Shown: piece after piece, positions 48,301 through 60,348 of the stretch
Position numbering within the stretch: position 1 is the stretch's first letter
Layout: the number at the start of each line of letters is the position of its first letter
NCBI RefSeq assembly: GCF_018143015.1
Contig: NC_054740.1
Location: forward strand, 70,767,356 to 70,831,355
Direction: 5' to 3'
DNA: 64,000 bases
DNA from: Lytechinus variegatus
Taxonomy: Eukaryota; Echinodermata; Echinoidea; Temnopleuroida; Toxopneustidae
Notes under the pieces: model-generated
The model's input: only the letters and a program-made list of their open reading frames with translations
The model's database searches: none
What the model was told of the DNA's origin: nothing
Program-made: the position numbers and the translations under genes

Positions 48301-51300
48301 TGATCTTATGTGTAGCATTCTTGGCAGGTTGGCAGGGTTTACATACAAGCTTCAGAGGTAGCTTGATGGTACACTGAACAATGTGCGGTACTCCTAAGAG
48401 TAAAATGGAAAAAGAAAAATAAGTCTTGAATGCTTTGACAGTATCCAACAGAACACCTGTACACACCTTACAAAAAATAGACTTTTTTCAGAGCAGCTCT
48501 TCATCAAAAGAATTGATTGCACTCAACAAATAATGAGAGAACACATGACAGGAATCATGACAATGTAAACATGGGGCCATTTCATGTAGAGTTACAACTG
48601 TTGTAACTTTGCCATTATGGCAACTACCATGGCAACAGGTCTCAGCAGCCAATCAAAATCAAGGTTACTATAATGGTAGTTGCAGCCAACCAAAATCAAG
48701 GTTTAAATGGTAGTTTCCATAATGGCAAAGTTACAACAGTTTTAACTATTTATGAAACGGGATCCAGGTCCAGACAGAGAAAATAAATTAAAATTTTTTG
48801 ATAGTCTGAATTTAATGAATGTCATTATTAATATTACAGCTTTCGCATGATAAGAAATTCACACCTTTAATGAACCACTGACAGCTAACTATAGAGAGAC
48901 GATATGAGGACAGCACCTCTCATTTTATGTTTACAACTTTTGAACTTTGCCACTTGCCCTTCATTTCAACTATGAATAAGCATGTATGTGGGTACAGTTG
49001 TGCTAAAAAGTTAGTGCACCCCACCACAAAATGCACGCCTTCATGCTGAGTGTTGAATGTAGAACAATCACTACAATGTTTGGGCGAGCCCAGATAAACA
49101 AACTTTATTGAATGTGATACATGTACTTTATCACAGGACTTCACAATTAAATATCTAAAACATTACAGAACTTGGAAAACTTTAGATCTGAGGTTCACTA
49201 ACTTTTGAGCACCACTGTGAATGGGGTATGAAAAAGTATGCAGAATACTAGAGAAAGTATATTCTGATAACTTGATATAAAAAACAATTAAACATAGATA
49301 GAAAAGCACATCTTTAATATCAATTCTCTTTAATCTAACCACCACTGTAAATGCAGAAAGTGGGACTTCTTCAAGATATTTACCTGCTGAAGTAGTGTAT
49401 GTTGCCGTTGCCCTAGCAACAAGTGAAGCTGGTAAACAATGTCCTCTCATAAAGAACGTGATCATCGTAGTAGTGGGATTGGACACATCTCCTGCAGAAC
49501 AAAGGGCATTCATTTACCATGCCACAGATACATTTTGATGCAATTGTACTTATTATCTATTGATTCGTAACAATTCATTTTCTCTTTAATGCTGGCAGTA
49601 CAGACCTTGTAAAACAACAATGCTCACTGTATTGTGTCTGTGGATAATTTCCAGTTCTTCTTTGACCAATCAGTGCTTTTACATATTATATTCAAAATAA
49701 AATAAAGAAAATCTATTATTTTCAAAACAAATTAATGATACATGTTGAGATTTGAAGCTCATGTCCACCCCCAAATGTTTGTAAAAAGTTGCTATACATT
49801 CTTCTCTGGCATATGAATGGGCATAATGATCAAAGATGTCAAAATTTCAATAGCTTCTACACAGAAAAATTATTTTATATAAATAGAATTTCTGCATGAA
49901 TATCTCATTCTCAAGTGGGAGCTTACCGACATATGGAATGGTGAAAGTACTCTGTGTTGCAGCCAATGGATATGGACAGTGTAGTAGAACTCGTACATTA
50001 GATATTCCAGTCTGACTCTTCAATGTGAGCTGGAAAATAATGTAAATAACAATTATGATTAAATCAACAGTGATATGCTCTTTAAAATCAGATTTATATT
50101 AAACTCACATCAAATGTTCATGGTAGGCCTGGGTCTAGGTAGCTGCTTGTTCTTTACAAGTTACCTGATATATTTTTCATGAAAGTAAATCCATTTGTAA
50201 CAGCAGCTAACTGTATCATCATCCACATCGTTAAAACAGTATTTCAAAGTGTTGAGAGAGAGAGAGTGCCTTTCGGATGGATATAGTCTAAGTAATGCTG
50301 TATGTTTAGACGAGTTCAGCCCTCACATTTGATATATTTAAAAAATTATTTTCTTCAAGTTTCGTAACGTGCTTCTCCATTTTCTCATATCACCTTTAGA
50401 CCGTGTTCATTGATGTCATGCATGTAAAAACCTACTGAGGTAATGCAAAAAGAACCTATGGTCGTTTTCTTAAGCTATTAATGTTTCTTAGCAACAGATC
50501 ATCCCTGACCAGCAAGTATGACTACTCCATTCTATATTGTTTTTTTTTCTACCATGTAAAAGTCATTTATGTTTGTATCATGTATTGTGTGACTTGGTCA
50601 AATGATAATAATAGCAATAATAATAATATTTGTAAGCTACATATGAACTCTACACATTACTAATATAAAGCAGTACTTACCTTTACAGTTAATGAAGGAA
50701 TCTGATCTTCATCTGGTATCTCTGTTTCTTGAGCAGCCTGGCAAAATAAAATAAAATAAATAATGAGATTCTTGATGAGACATTCTAAATGAAGGGATAT
50801 AGTAGAGGCTGCTGAAGGGTAAGGCTACAAAACAGTGCAATAATAATGAAATATTGTGACATTAAAGGACAGATCACTCTTCAATAATGGTTATGTCAAT
50901 GTCGTTGGCTTAGCAATTAGATCTGACTGACCACTCATTGTTGGACTCCTCCCCAGGGAGTAGAGATTGTGCAGTCTGTAGAATAGATCGATTGAAATGT
51001 GGAAATTGCTATCTAAAAGAGTGTAAATGGTTGAACTTACTGAACTCGCATCTAGATTGGATGGTACAGAAGCTGTCATTGTGAGGTCATCATCAATCTT
51101 CTTCTTAGGAGTAAAATCTACAAACAGACAGATAATATCAAACATCATTACATAGTATAAATCATGCTATAAACACTCAAACACTCACAAAATTGCAGAG
51201 TTGATTCTAATGAAGGATTTGAACATTGTTCATTTAAGAATTCTACATCAAGTCAATTGTTATGAATAATGATTATGATAATATGATTATGAGTGCTAGT

Positions 51301-54300
51301 ACTTTAAAAAATGAGTATAAACCAACATGTAAATGCTGCATATCAGTTTAGTTTTTTGTTGAAAGGAATACGATGATTTGTTTCTGTAACAGAATAACCT
51401 GGGGCGGTATTCTGAACATTGTCTTTTCTCCATATTTTATCTTATCTCAGAGATATGACAAAATCGGTATTCTGGTGGATGTCATAACTTTTGTCACAAA
51501 AATTGTCATAAATTTTGTCTCTTCTCTTTAGCGCGCAGCAAAAATACGCGGCTTTAAATGCGCGTAATCCTTTTATACAAGCAAAAGATATGACAAAAGT
51601 TATGACAGGGGGTAGCAGTCATAAATTTTGTCATATCTTTTAGTACCAAATATCCCGATACCCTGCCGACTGAATGTCAAGCAAACAATTATATTATTTA
51701 GATTAGATTGTGGTATTAGTTTCACTCATCTTCCATGACAATTTTCAAAATTATTTTTTCATGCTACAATTAGTTAGGCCCTACATATTTATTCCTCCTT
51801 TTTTTCTCTGTTTTCCTTACTTTTATACTTCTCCTCTAAAATTCTTCACAGCTCCCTGTCTCTCTTTGTAATTAAGCGCATCAATATACGCGTAGTTGCG
51901 CGATGCCAGCAACTGTTTTGGGGATACGCCCTACTTGCCACGGGGCTTTCCTATTGGCTAGAAGGGCTCCAACTGGGAACTAACGATGATTTTGATTGGT
52001 TTGCTTCCGAAAAGATGGGTGGGAACTTTGAGAGATATGACAGGGAAAAGACAATGTTCAGAATACCGATTTGTGACAATCATAGCGGTGTCACATCTCG
52101 GAGAGAAATGACAAAATTTATGACAAAAGTTATGACAGAGTTACAGAATACCACCCCTGAATCCTATACATATCTAGAAAAGAGACAAACATAATGAATG
52201 AAACTGGATGCTGCAACACTCAACTGTAATCAAAGCTATATGGTGAAGTTACAAATTGATGCAGAGGTTCAACGTTTCAACTCTAGTCACATCTTTCAGA
52301 TGATGATGCTGAAGGGCTGCCCCACATGTAAATAATCGTATCTGACTGACACACTTTATAAACTCTCTTACAATAACACCCATGCACAAACACATTTCAC
52401 GCAGGTGAATTAATATTTCATCCAAGCCTGAAATGTCTAAAGTCTACTGAATGGAAAGCTTACCTGCTTTATGAGATGAATCCTTGATGATTCTCTGAAG
52501 ATCTTTCATTTCCTTGTCTTGGTTGTCATAGTCTATTTCCCTAGAATCTGGTGGAGGCACCACGAAGAGGGACGGATCTGTACCGAGGTAGGAGCACGTC
52601 AGGTGTCCTTCATCATCAAGGCTGACTATCACTCCTTTTAAATCTCTGGAAAGAAAACCAAATATATGTAAATAGGAGGTTTGTATCCACTTGGTGTACG
52701 AGCATATGGAGTAATTCTCAGATTGTCTAACACCATCATGGTTACTTCCAATCAATCTATGACCAATTTGTTCTAATCACCGTTTGGTCCAACCATAACT
52801 TGGTCAACTTTCAAATTTAGTTTAAGGCCCAGATGGCCTAATTTTCCACTTTTACTTTTGAATATCATACTGCACTTTGTTAATTAATGATGAAATTAAG
52901 ATTGTGTTTCCAATCTTTTTTAATTTTACCTTTTAAAAGCACTAAATACTTATTTTTAGATGTTGATTTTTTTACTGGGCTTCATTTTTGTAACATACCA
53001 GAGACACAAAGCAAATCGATGACAACTTATGCCTTTAACTTTGGTGATGAATTGGGTTGCCATATTCGTTTCCTTTGGTATATACGTAAATTTATGAGAA
53101 AAAAATTAAGAGTGTAACTTACTGGAACTCTCCAATTCGCAAGGCGACTGGAACATGTTCAAGCTTGGCTGCCCACTTGAGTGTTGCATCTTCATAGACC
53201 AAAAGTTGCCTGGTATGGGTACCAACCATATACTGTATGCTATTCTCATTTACTATCAAGAGAAAGAAATGAAGGAGCAAGGCATTTATATTCCCATATT
53301 TGGGCATTTAATTTAAATCATAGTTATTTCTTTGGGCATTTTACATCATTTATGCGGTGCTCTATATCATTATGAAAAGATATCTGTGCAAGATTGATCA
53401 ATAATAACAACAACAATAACAAGAGTGTCGCTGGGGCCAGCACATAATATGCCCACCTGTAAAGCTGAAAATGGATTCATTGGTCAAGCAAGAAAGGTGG
53501 AAGGTGGCGACTTGACCTTTGACCTTAAAATCAATAAAATACCTACACACCAAATTACATGAGCCGAGGTTAAGTTAAACTAAGCATATCAAGGACTTCA
53601 GAAGGTAAGATGAAAACATGTCACTGTGATCTTGACCTTTCACCTTTTGACCTCAAAGTCAATAGGCTTCTTGGAATCCATGCTAGTATCCTACACATCA
53701 ATTATATGAACCTAGTTTAAGTTGAACTGAAGTTATCAAGTTTACAAAGAAAAAAATTTAACGGACAGAAGGACGGACACTGAGTGTGATACCATAATAC
53801 ATCCCGTAGGAGTAGGACGAATGTATAAAAACAATAATAATCATCATCTGGTTATTTACAATGTATATAAGACATAAGTTGTACACATCTTTTTAACCCA
53901 ATCATCAAATTCAGTCAGTCATTCCCACTCACAATGTCTACATATCCTCCATTCCCTGGGGAGCATTAAAGTCAATGAAGTTGATACTTACATGAGGCAT
54001 ATATGAAGAAGCTACTGGGATTATACTCAAGCTTTTTAGAAAAAGACAATGTTCCAACATCTTTCAGGCAGACAACTGACCTCTCTCCTGAAAAGAGAGT
54101 AGTAGTTAAAAGTAGAAAATTGTTTATTTTTTACATAATCTATTCAAGAAATTATTATTACTACATTCAATACAAACGGAATGGCAGGCATTGTATTATC
54201 TTCATTCTGCACATTTCCATGTTTGAATGGTAAACTGCCAATCGTTCCTTCAATATGTACTTTCTTTTTGGTATCATCACACATGGTCTAATCCTAGTTC

Positions 54301-57300
54301 ATCTACAACCAGTTCATCAAACCCTTGTTGGAGAGGCAACTGCACTAGCTCAGAGCTTTGCTGCTGTCATGTACTAGTAGCCTGATAACAAAATCCTTGT
54401 TGTAGGAACCAAGATATTTCATTCCCAAGCACTTTTAACCCTGCATCGCCCGATAATCCCTCTTATGTAACATTTCTCCTCCACAGGCAAGCTTGAGGGT
54501 TAGACCATAAACAACAGCTGTGATATTAAGTGAGAGCAGCTCTGCCTGTAGTAGGCCTTTTGGAATTAGATTATTGTATTTGATATTTAATCAAGTTTTT
54601 AAAGGCATATTGTATTTTAAAATTCAGTGTTATTCTGTTTTCAATTTGGAACGAAAAAAAAAAAAATCGGCCCCAAAATAAGTAAACTATTAAAGAGAAA
54701 TAAAAACGACTGCATGCGATGGTGAGCGAGTTTGCTCGAATCGGCACGCTGCGTATGTAATTGTGGTTTAGTTTTTTTTGACACATCGAGGTCAAGAAAC
54801 ACATGTTAAGATACTTAAATAACTGGCCTGGGGTGATTTAGGTTTTCCATGGTTTGTAACAGGGGTTTGCTTTCTCCAATGACGGCTTTGCCTCATGTCA
54901 TCAACTTAACATTTGGTCAAATTGCCACATACATGTATAAACTCATTTACCAGTTTGTCTAATTTACAGCTAGGCTCTACCAGTTTCAGCTAATATAAAC
55001 TTGGTCTAACACTGCATGGTCGGTATGATAAGATGAATTGCTTATAAATCCAAGTTTCAAGTGTGCACATTAATTAGTAGACGAGGTGAAATATGACCAT
55101 CTGTGCATTGTACTGATATTACAAAATGAAAATGAAAATCCATATTTTTTTGTTCGAAATAGAAATCAAAAATATATATCATCCAAAAATTAATTTTGTC
55201 CAATTGATCGTGGGGCTGGCAGCCACTGTGCAGACCCAGATTGATGAGGCTCCATCCCTTAGAGTCATTGAATGCAAAACAGGGTAGACACAACTCCCAT
55301 CTTTTGATGTCTTTTGGGGTGACACAGCCAGGGCTTGAACTCCTGACCTCCCGGTTGTGAGACGGACGTTCAACCAACTGAGCCAACACATCGGTTTACA
55401 ACTAGACTAAGTGGGTATTAGTCTAAGTGTAATATGTTACACCAAACAGAAATTAGACTAAATTGATAGTAGACCTAATGAGGTTAATCCATGTTGTATT
55501 ACACTACTGGAGAAGTAGACCCACATCTTGTAGACCTAGTGGATATAATCCATTTGAATATGGTGTCAATGCATCTAAGGTAAGAAAAAATATTTATATT
55601 TCCATTGGCTATTCACGAAGTTTGTTATTTTTTCTTTTATTGTTTATGACTTCAAGCTATGCAACTTGGGTATGCATTTGATTATACTGCTTCCAAACAT
55701 AGTCACTGTGATTTAGATGACCTTTTTTCATATTTTGTTTGTTCCATTGACCTTATAATCATGATTTAGTAGTTCTACTTCTAATATAGATATAAAATTA
55801 CTGTGATTACAGTATATGTTAGGAAAAGATTACAGATCAACCTAATCCGGTCAGATCATTAGATGAATAGATTATCTACATGTACATTAAACTAATGGAT
55901 AATCCACAGTTCAGAATAGAAACCTACATCTTATATAAAATCATGTCTTCATATTTACTTACCCAATATGACTATAGATGGTACTGCATTTGCATGAGTT
56001 ATGACTGACATATCAAGGACAGGTTCCCCCAGTGGATATGTCCAGTCAGCCTGTTAAAAAACATGCAAGTAAAATACATTTTGAACACAATCTGATATAA
56101 GCATAGGGTTAATCAATTTTAGAGCTATATCGTAATGCACAGTATACTCACAAGAAAAATTGATTCAAGAATACACTCCTGTTTTCAATACAGATGAAAA
56201 AATGGCAATTGTAAATTAAACCAGGGCTGTGACAAGTATATGTGCCCATTCATAAAGAATGCATGTTCCATTTCTGCTGGCTTTGAACACCTTCACCCCT
56301 TCCCCCTTTTGAACAATGTGTGAACCAAATTCTATAAGGCACCCAACACTTCTAAGCAATCACCAGTTGATTACTGTAAATGTTAGCTGTTGCTGGGGAA
56401 TGAAATAGAAAAGAGGACACTAAAACCTTGTTCAGATATGATGGAAAAGCTAAGCAACAAAGCTCAGCAATACTTTGTGTACGATATCAATATGATATAA
56501 GGCAATGAAAAATATTTCTTCTGCCTACTCTTGAAGTTGGCATTACCATAAGTGAGAGAGAGAGGGGGGTGCAATGTCTAATTTTTCTTTTACATGTCAG
56601 AAATTTGTGTTGGTATGAAAGAGGTACCTTTTCCTTTGTTGTCAGAACAATTTTGCCCTTCCTGACAAGGTTTCTAGCTACACTATTGGGTAGTGCATGC
56701 TCATTAGCATAAGTTGGATGATTTGTCTCACCATGTCTGACTAAGAGTGAAAGCAACACATTGGGGAAGTAATTGGGAAAGATGAGAAGGGAAGAAGGGA
56801 TGAGGGAAGATTACAACTCAAAACTTACAGTGATTCTCTTGCCTAACGTCATCTTCTGAGACTCTTCCTTGGTCTTGGAATCCGAGGCCACAGCAAGGAC
56901 CTGATACTTGTAACTCTCAACCTGCCATGAGGACGACACCGTCACGAAGGAATCGGTACGTGGAATGTATTTGATGGGACCGGGTAGGAGAAAGCCAGGC
57001 AGGAAACGACTGAAGGCAAAGCTCTCCTGCTCAAAGAAAGAAACGGTGCCGTCCATCGACTGAACACACAAGAAATCTTTTCCTGTAAAGGTGGAGAAAA
57101 CAATATATGAAGAATTAGCTGAAGGCAAATTATGTACAAAGAGGATATGAAAATCAAATATTCAAGATAACAAACATTCAATAACTTTGCAAAGAAAAGA
57201 TTAAGCCCAAGGATTTTGCCACCAGGCCATAAATCTATTGGAAAACATTTCCCTATGTAAACAGTCTGTAAGGGGAACAGTGATGTCTCTACAGTGGTCT

Positions 57301-60102
57301 GTGCCAGTTAGAACTGTCTAACAAAAAAGTTCTAACTGGGGATCAATGCACTATCACACCTGAAAGGCACTATTTCCCCTACTGACAATAGAAAAGAAAA
57401 TTAAATGATACAACCCGACAAGTTTTTGGCCTCCCATGAACCCAATTGGCAAGGTATGATGGTACGGTGCAATGTGACAAGTATTTCAAAGACATATAAA
57501 CAAATTTGAACTGAATGTGCAATAAAGGAAACAATAACAGGTAGGGGGTGAAGCATAAAATAGGCATCAAAAGCCCCCAAAATAACAACAACAAAAACAA
57601 ACAGTATATGTACAAAACCTTTGAAACACAATATACTGACCTTTGACCCCTCCGAATGGTCCCACTACAAGACTGTGTGCTGTTCTCTGGAGGTTGTGTT
57701 CATACATGAGTTTTAGATGGTACTGAGAACCATGCTCCACTGCACCGGTCACACCTGAACACAACAAAATCATATAACATCATCTTCCCCTACAGTGTAC
57801 AAAATGTTAAAATCAATAAATGTAAAATTGTTCAATACCATTTCTTGAATATGTGCAAATTAGTTAATTATGCTCAAGCAAAACAATTTTAAACAGACCA
57901 CTCAAGGCATTTTCCATAGAATTAAGTTTCCTTAAAAATTATGTTTATTGGAATGAAAACAAACTTTGAACACTTGATTCTGTACTTACAGGTGTGTGAG
58001 TGCCATACATGTTAAATATTTCATATTCCTTTGTGTTATCCGAAGGTGACAAGGCAGTGTGTCCTTCGTACCAATCTTTCATGCTTTTTATAACATTGGC
58101 TTTCTCTTGTTCTAGTTCAAAATACTGAGAGTATTATGTTGTGGATTTGGCAAAAGAATTTTCTAGGTTGATATCATCCGAGCAGTAATCATCTACTGTG
58201 TTATGTGCCATACATATATTATGTTTGCAATGCAAAAAATCAATTACAGAAAGTAATGACACAATTTACCTGTTTCCTTGCACAACTGCACGAGGAATAC
58301 TTTTAAAAAAGAAATAATTTTTGGCATTTACATAACAACATATAAGACTCTACCTCCCCCTAAACACCCAAATGTTATACTTGGCATGAGAGCAGACCAA
58401 TCTAGTGGATGTAAAATTATTCAAAATGACTGTGATCATGGTACAACATAGTACAACTCACCATGTACTGAGTAAATTGCCAGTTTACGGGGATGGAGTA
58501 CAGCTAAATTCACTGATTCTGATGCACTGATGAAAAATACAAAAAAAAATATGACTAGAACAGTTTGAAAGAAGAAATCCATTGGCGATTCTAAAACAGG
58601 AGTTACCACCCCAAAACTTAGCTGTCGTATGACACAGTAAGCAGTGACAATTTCAATCAAATAATGTGCCAGGGTAACTGCTCTTAAAACACTTTCATTA
58701 TGATGATACCCAATTGCAGAAGTACACAAGAAAATGCACCTCTTTTCTGTAATAGTGACTAACAGACTTTTCTGCAAATTAATAAAATTAACAATTTACC
58801 ATGTTAAATATAGACATTGTCAAATTTCCAACTAGGCTATGCACAATTTATTGAATATCTACCTGGTTTTACATCAATTGATGTAACCCACATTATGACC
58901 AGTAGGCTAGATTACCTGGCATTCATCAAAACACTTTTTAGCAACCCCATCTATGCATTTATTAGTCTTTTCCCAGCAAACTGCGAGTATGAGAACTTAC
59001 ACTGACTGTCACCAGTCAAGAATAGGTATTTGTGCAGACACATATCCCCAACGACACGGGGAAAAGTGCAACATCAGAATGAAATCCATTTTGCCTTTAG
59101 TAAAAATTCTGTCAATGCAGAAAAGATTACAATCACTAGCCATATGAGTCCCCTGAACAACACTGCCAATGGCTGCATGCATGCACATACATTGCCGGGT
59201 TTCGAATCCACGACCCTCTGTTTGAAAGCGGAGAGTCAAACCATGATACACCCAACAGTAACTATTGGAGCAGTATCTACCATGGCTGAAGTTGGCTCTA
59301 GATATGAATGGTATGAGAAAAGAATGAGAACTGTTCGAATAAATAATTACTTCCGCTACAGACAACTTGAGAAGTCAGTCCCTATAACTGATACATCAAA
59401 GTGTGATGATGAAGTCAATAAAATTTTTTTTTATAAATTGATAGCGGATTTAGGTAAAGCATTGTACATGTACTCTTCGTTAACATACATCTTGTATGCA
59501 GTCGAATAAAAAGAAAAAAAAAATACTTACGAAACAAAACGTCCTGTTTCAACCTGCAGGATGGGTTGCTGCAACTGAGCTTCAAGAACTACATCTTCAG
59601 CTTTCAGATTATCTCCTTTAGACGGTTGAGGCTGGTAGATCCGAAGAACCCCATTCAAACTACCAACAACAATTTTGTCTGAAATATGAAAATTTGACCA
59701 ACAAATACAGAAAATGGGCAAAGATTATACAATTTTTTTGAAAGAGTATGAACATTTTAACAACAGTTTTATCTTAAAATGTGAAAATTCACTCAATAAG
59801 TACAGCAAATACCTGAAATAAAACGATAGTTTTCATAAAAATTTCACATTTTCAGAATATTAGCAAAATGTGATTTCCTCCAAAATCAGATCGTGGACCA
59901 GTTGTAAGTTTTGCAATGGCCTTGAGAACAGCTTTATGAAACGACCCTGTTCGCATTGGTTTTGTATTAAAGCCTTGATGAATGTCTTACCATGAGAAGC
60001 TGAATTTCCATCAATCTTTGCTACAGCGAGGCTGCCCTGATCAAAGACCTCTCCTGAACCAACCGTTGTTGTCCACCAATCTCTTGCCTTGAACAAAGAC
60101 AT
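39312..60102 (-). CDS. BBS9: BBS9 (PTHB1), BBSome core subunit, 22 coding exons
   Basis: Exons, 5' to 3': 60102-59991, 59678-59531, 58526-58462, 57754-57641, 57082-56829, 56050-55963, 54087-53992, 53252-53123, 52645-52464, 51117-51041, 50737-50681, 50029-49927, 49491-49384, 48393-48253, 47245-47159, 45962-45790, 45103-44951, 43180-42998, 42633-42438, 41204-41111, 40450-40215, 39463-39312. Sum 2949 nt, 982 residues, all GT-AG, no frame break. Landmarks shared with human BBS9: MSLFKARDWW, LMYEHNLQRTA, RFLPGFLLPGP, QVESYKYQVLA, LKGVIVSL, CSYLGTDPSLF, QFRAIQRRLLTRFKDKTP and LKKHIMQV. The N-terminal beta-propeller covers about residues 1-400, then the GAE/platform/helical C-terminal parts to about 820. 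Known role: scaffold of the BBSome, which moves membrane cargo through cilia. Residues 823-982 form a low-complexity tail longer than the human one (887 total) with a nine-lysine run near the end. Confidence 0.95.
39513..39680. repeat. Foldback element, GGGGCCCCATTTCATAAA type
   Basis: The left end GGGGCCCCATTTCATAAA and the right end TTTATGAAATGGGCCCT are inverse complements; agttgctta/atagcaact pair inside. It lies in the last BBS9 intron, about 50 bp upstream (transcript sense) of the final exon. Confidence 0.7.
39790..40039 (-). mobile_element. Possible LINE 3' fragment (reverse transcriptase tail)
   Basis: The minus strand has an 82-residue open frame ending HLTNYWNDLPLIRQSPS...FRKTLKTHLF. 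It resembles the W-N-x-L-P-x-x-I-R ... F-K-x-x-L-K-T-H-L-F tail of CR1/L2-like LINE proteins. A short AT-rich tail with aagtaataatgataatga follows. It sits in the last BBS9 intron and is not part of BBS9. Confidence 0.5.
41770..41942. repeat. Foldback element with arms of about 55 bp
   Basis: GTGCAATGGACAGAATACTTCATGA (41796) pairs with the complement ending TTCTGTCCATTGCAC (41915). The arms continue through tgaaagatgaaat and gatccattcaac. Outer flanks (aaataatgaatg and tcattatttggt) extend the pairing. A related phrase, tgcaatggacaaaatca, occurs at 42098, and TCATATGACACC/GGTGTCATATAA (41941 and 42203) bracket that neighbouring stretch. Confidence 0.65.
43230..44300. mobile_element. Element with six ~160-bp tandem repeats and short inverted ends
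   Basis: The landmark GATGTTCAGTGATAC recurs (some diverged) near 43300, 43463, 43616, 43780, 43942 and 44134, so units are about 153-192 bp. Each unit also has CCAAAGTTCATTGACC, TGACCTTTGACCT and CATGTGACCTGAA. The ends GTCTCACCTGCA (43233) and TGCAGGTGAAAC (ending about 44300) are imperfect inverted repeats. Core tandem repeats within inverted ends recall pearl or Helentron-type non-autonomous elements of marine invertebrates. It occupies the BBS9 intron between exons 17 and 18. Confidence 0.65.
46037..46235. mobile_element. Short MITE with GC-rich ends
   Basis: ATACCGCCATTGGCGGCGGAAGC at the left and GCTTCCGCCGCCTATGGATACCGCC at the right are inverse complements with small changes. Inside are an A-run and alternating G and C runs. 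Its GC-rich ends stand out against AT-rich intron. Confidence 0.6.
46319..46482. repeat. Foldback element, CCAGGGGACTGTTTCAT type
   Basis: The left end CCAGGGGACTGTTTCATCAAC pairs with the right end TTTCATGAAACGCTCCCCTGG. The interior has tctgacaagttgtcagatct and actgttactatagtaactgt, both self-complementary. Confidence 0.65.
46482..46752. repeat. Foldback element abutting the previous one
   Basis: GGGCCCCGTCTTAGAAAGA at the left pairs with TCTTTGTAAGATGGGCCCC at the right; caagtgatctta/tgatcatttgcaa-like arms lie inside. Its left edge coincides with the right edge of the 46319 element. Confidence 0.6.
47246..48082. repeat. Intronic tandem array of ~55-bp units touching a splice acceptor
   Basis: About 12 units share AATCTGAGGATGATAAACAC, ACACAATACAATCAT and TATCAAACCCTTTAATCAA, at 47250, 47309, 47357, 47438, 47496, 47544, 47600, 47655, 47885, 47939, 47993 and 48048. 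The array begins at the exon 15 acceptor of BBS9. On the transcribed strand each unit reads roughly a T-rich tract then CCTCAGATT. It is interrupted by a MITE at 47667-47854. Confidence 0.75.
47667..47854. mobile_element. MITE/foldback element inserted in the tandem array
   Basis: The terminal inverted repeats begin ATAATCGCTAGAGGGTATTC and end GAATACCCTCTAGCGATTAT-like, about 32 bp perfect. An inner pair, GTGATCACTCTCGCAAAAAG and its complement, continues to a central CTTTCTAG/CTAGAAAG hairpin. It splits one unit of the surrounding array. Confidence 0.8.
48573..48765. repeat. Foldback element, GGGGCCATTTCATG type
   Basis: GGGGCCATTTCATGTAGAGT at the left and AACTATTTATGAAACGGGATCC at the right are inverse complements with mismatches. 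Gttacaactgttgtaactttgcc and ggcaaagttacaacag form further stems. Confidence 0.65.
48995..49217. mobile_element. Tc1/mariner-type MITE
   Basis: CAGTTGTGCTAAAAAGTTAG at the left (after TA) and CTAACTTTTGAGCACCACTG at the right pair at about 17 of 20 positions. CAGTGGTGCTCAAAAGTTAG ends are characteristic of Tc1-like elements. 223 bp, no transposase. Confidence 0.65.
51401..52157. repeat. Palindromic GGGGCGGTATTCTGAA element
   Basis: GGGGCGGTATTCTGAACATTGTCTT at the left pairs with the right end ACAGAATACCACCCC, with a second copy of the arm near 52045 (aaaagacaatgttcagaatacc). Internal repeats of ttatgacaaaagttatgaca occur in both orientations. It lies in the BBS9 intron between exons 9 and 10. 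Confidence 0.65.
53424..53830 (+). repeat. Dispersed repeat with NR half-sites and a GGACGGAC tail
   Basis: It begins agtgtcgctggggccagcac and has TGACCTTTGACCT at 53513-53525 and a diverged second copy near 53630. It ends ggacggacactgagtgtgat, ccataatacatcccgt. This head, core and tail order is that of a repeat common in marine invertebrates, by my recollection. It lies in the BBS9 intron between exons 7 and 8. Confidence 0.55.
55190..55390 (-). mobile_element. tRNA-derived SINE
   Basis: On minus the A box is TGGCTCAGTTGG (55385-55374) and the B-box region is GGAGTTCAAGCCC (near 55343-55331), with a body running down to about 55190. The head resembles a tRNA but lacks a complete acceptor stem. 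Confidence 0.6.
59190..59250 (-). mobile_element. SINE head relic
   Basis: Minus-strand GGATTCGAAACCCGG resembles a B box. Upstream catggtttgactctccgctttcaaacagaggg has the same order as the 31465 SINE (catggtctagtggttttgacctttcaaacagaggg), so it is a diverged partial copy of that family. Confidence 0.5.
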
Positions 60103-60136
60103 CTTTATCCCTTGCTAGTATCTTCAGAAATGAAAA
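60103..60136 (-). other. BBS9: BBS9 5' UTR start of exon 2 (acceptor)
   Basis: Upstream of the ATG the minus strand reads ttttttcatttattCAG|ATTTTC, a pyrimidine tract and acceptor at 60137-60138. The 34 bases between it and the ATG would be 5' UTR, so at least one noncoding exon lies further upstream (higher coordinates). Confidence 0.45.
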
Positions 60137-60348
60137 TCTGAATAAATGAAAAAAGAAAAATCCCATAATTTATGGAATTCCTGCTTGGAAATATACAAGG
60201 TTTTATTTACTAAGATAAGGTTAATGTAAATAATAGATTATCTTGCTTGATAGGTATATCTTTAGAACTTTCAATTCATGGTAACTCTTTGAACTCAAAT
60301 AAGGAATCTGAGGCCCATAGCAGAAAGAGTTGCAATCATACAGGTGTG

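Noticed and set aside
55320..55390. tRNA gene
   Set aside because: A and B boxes are present, but the acceptor stem does not close and a longer body follows, as in a SINE. The same applies to 11889-11949 and 31475-31523.
59030..59509. 159-codon plus-strand open frame
   Set aside because: It spans a SINE relic and BBS9 intron sequence, with no recognisable domain.
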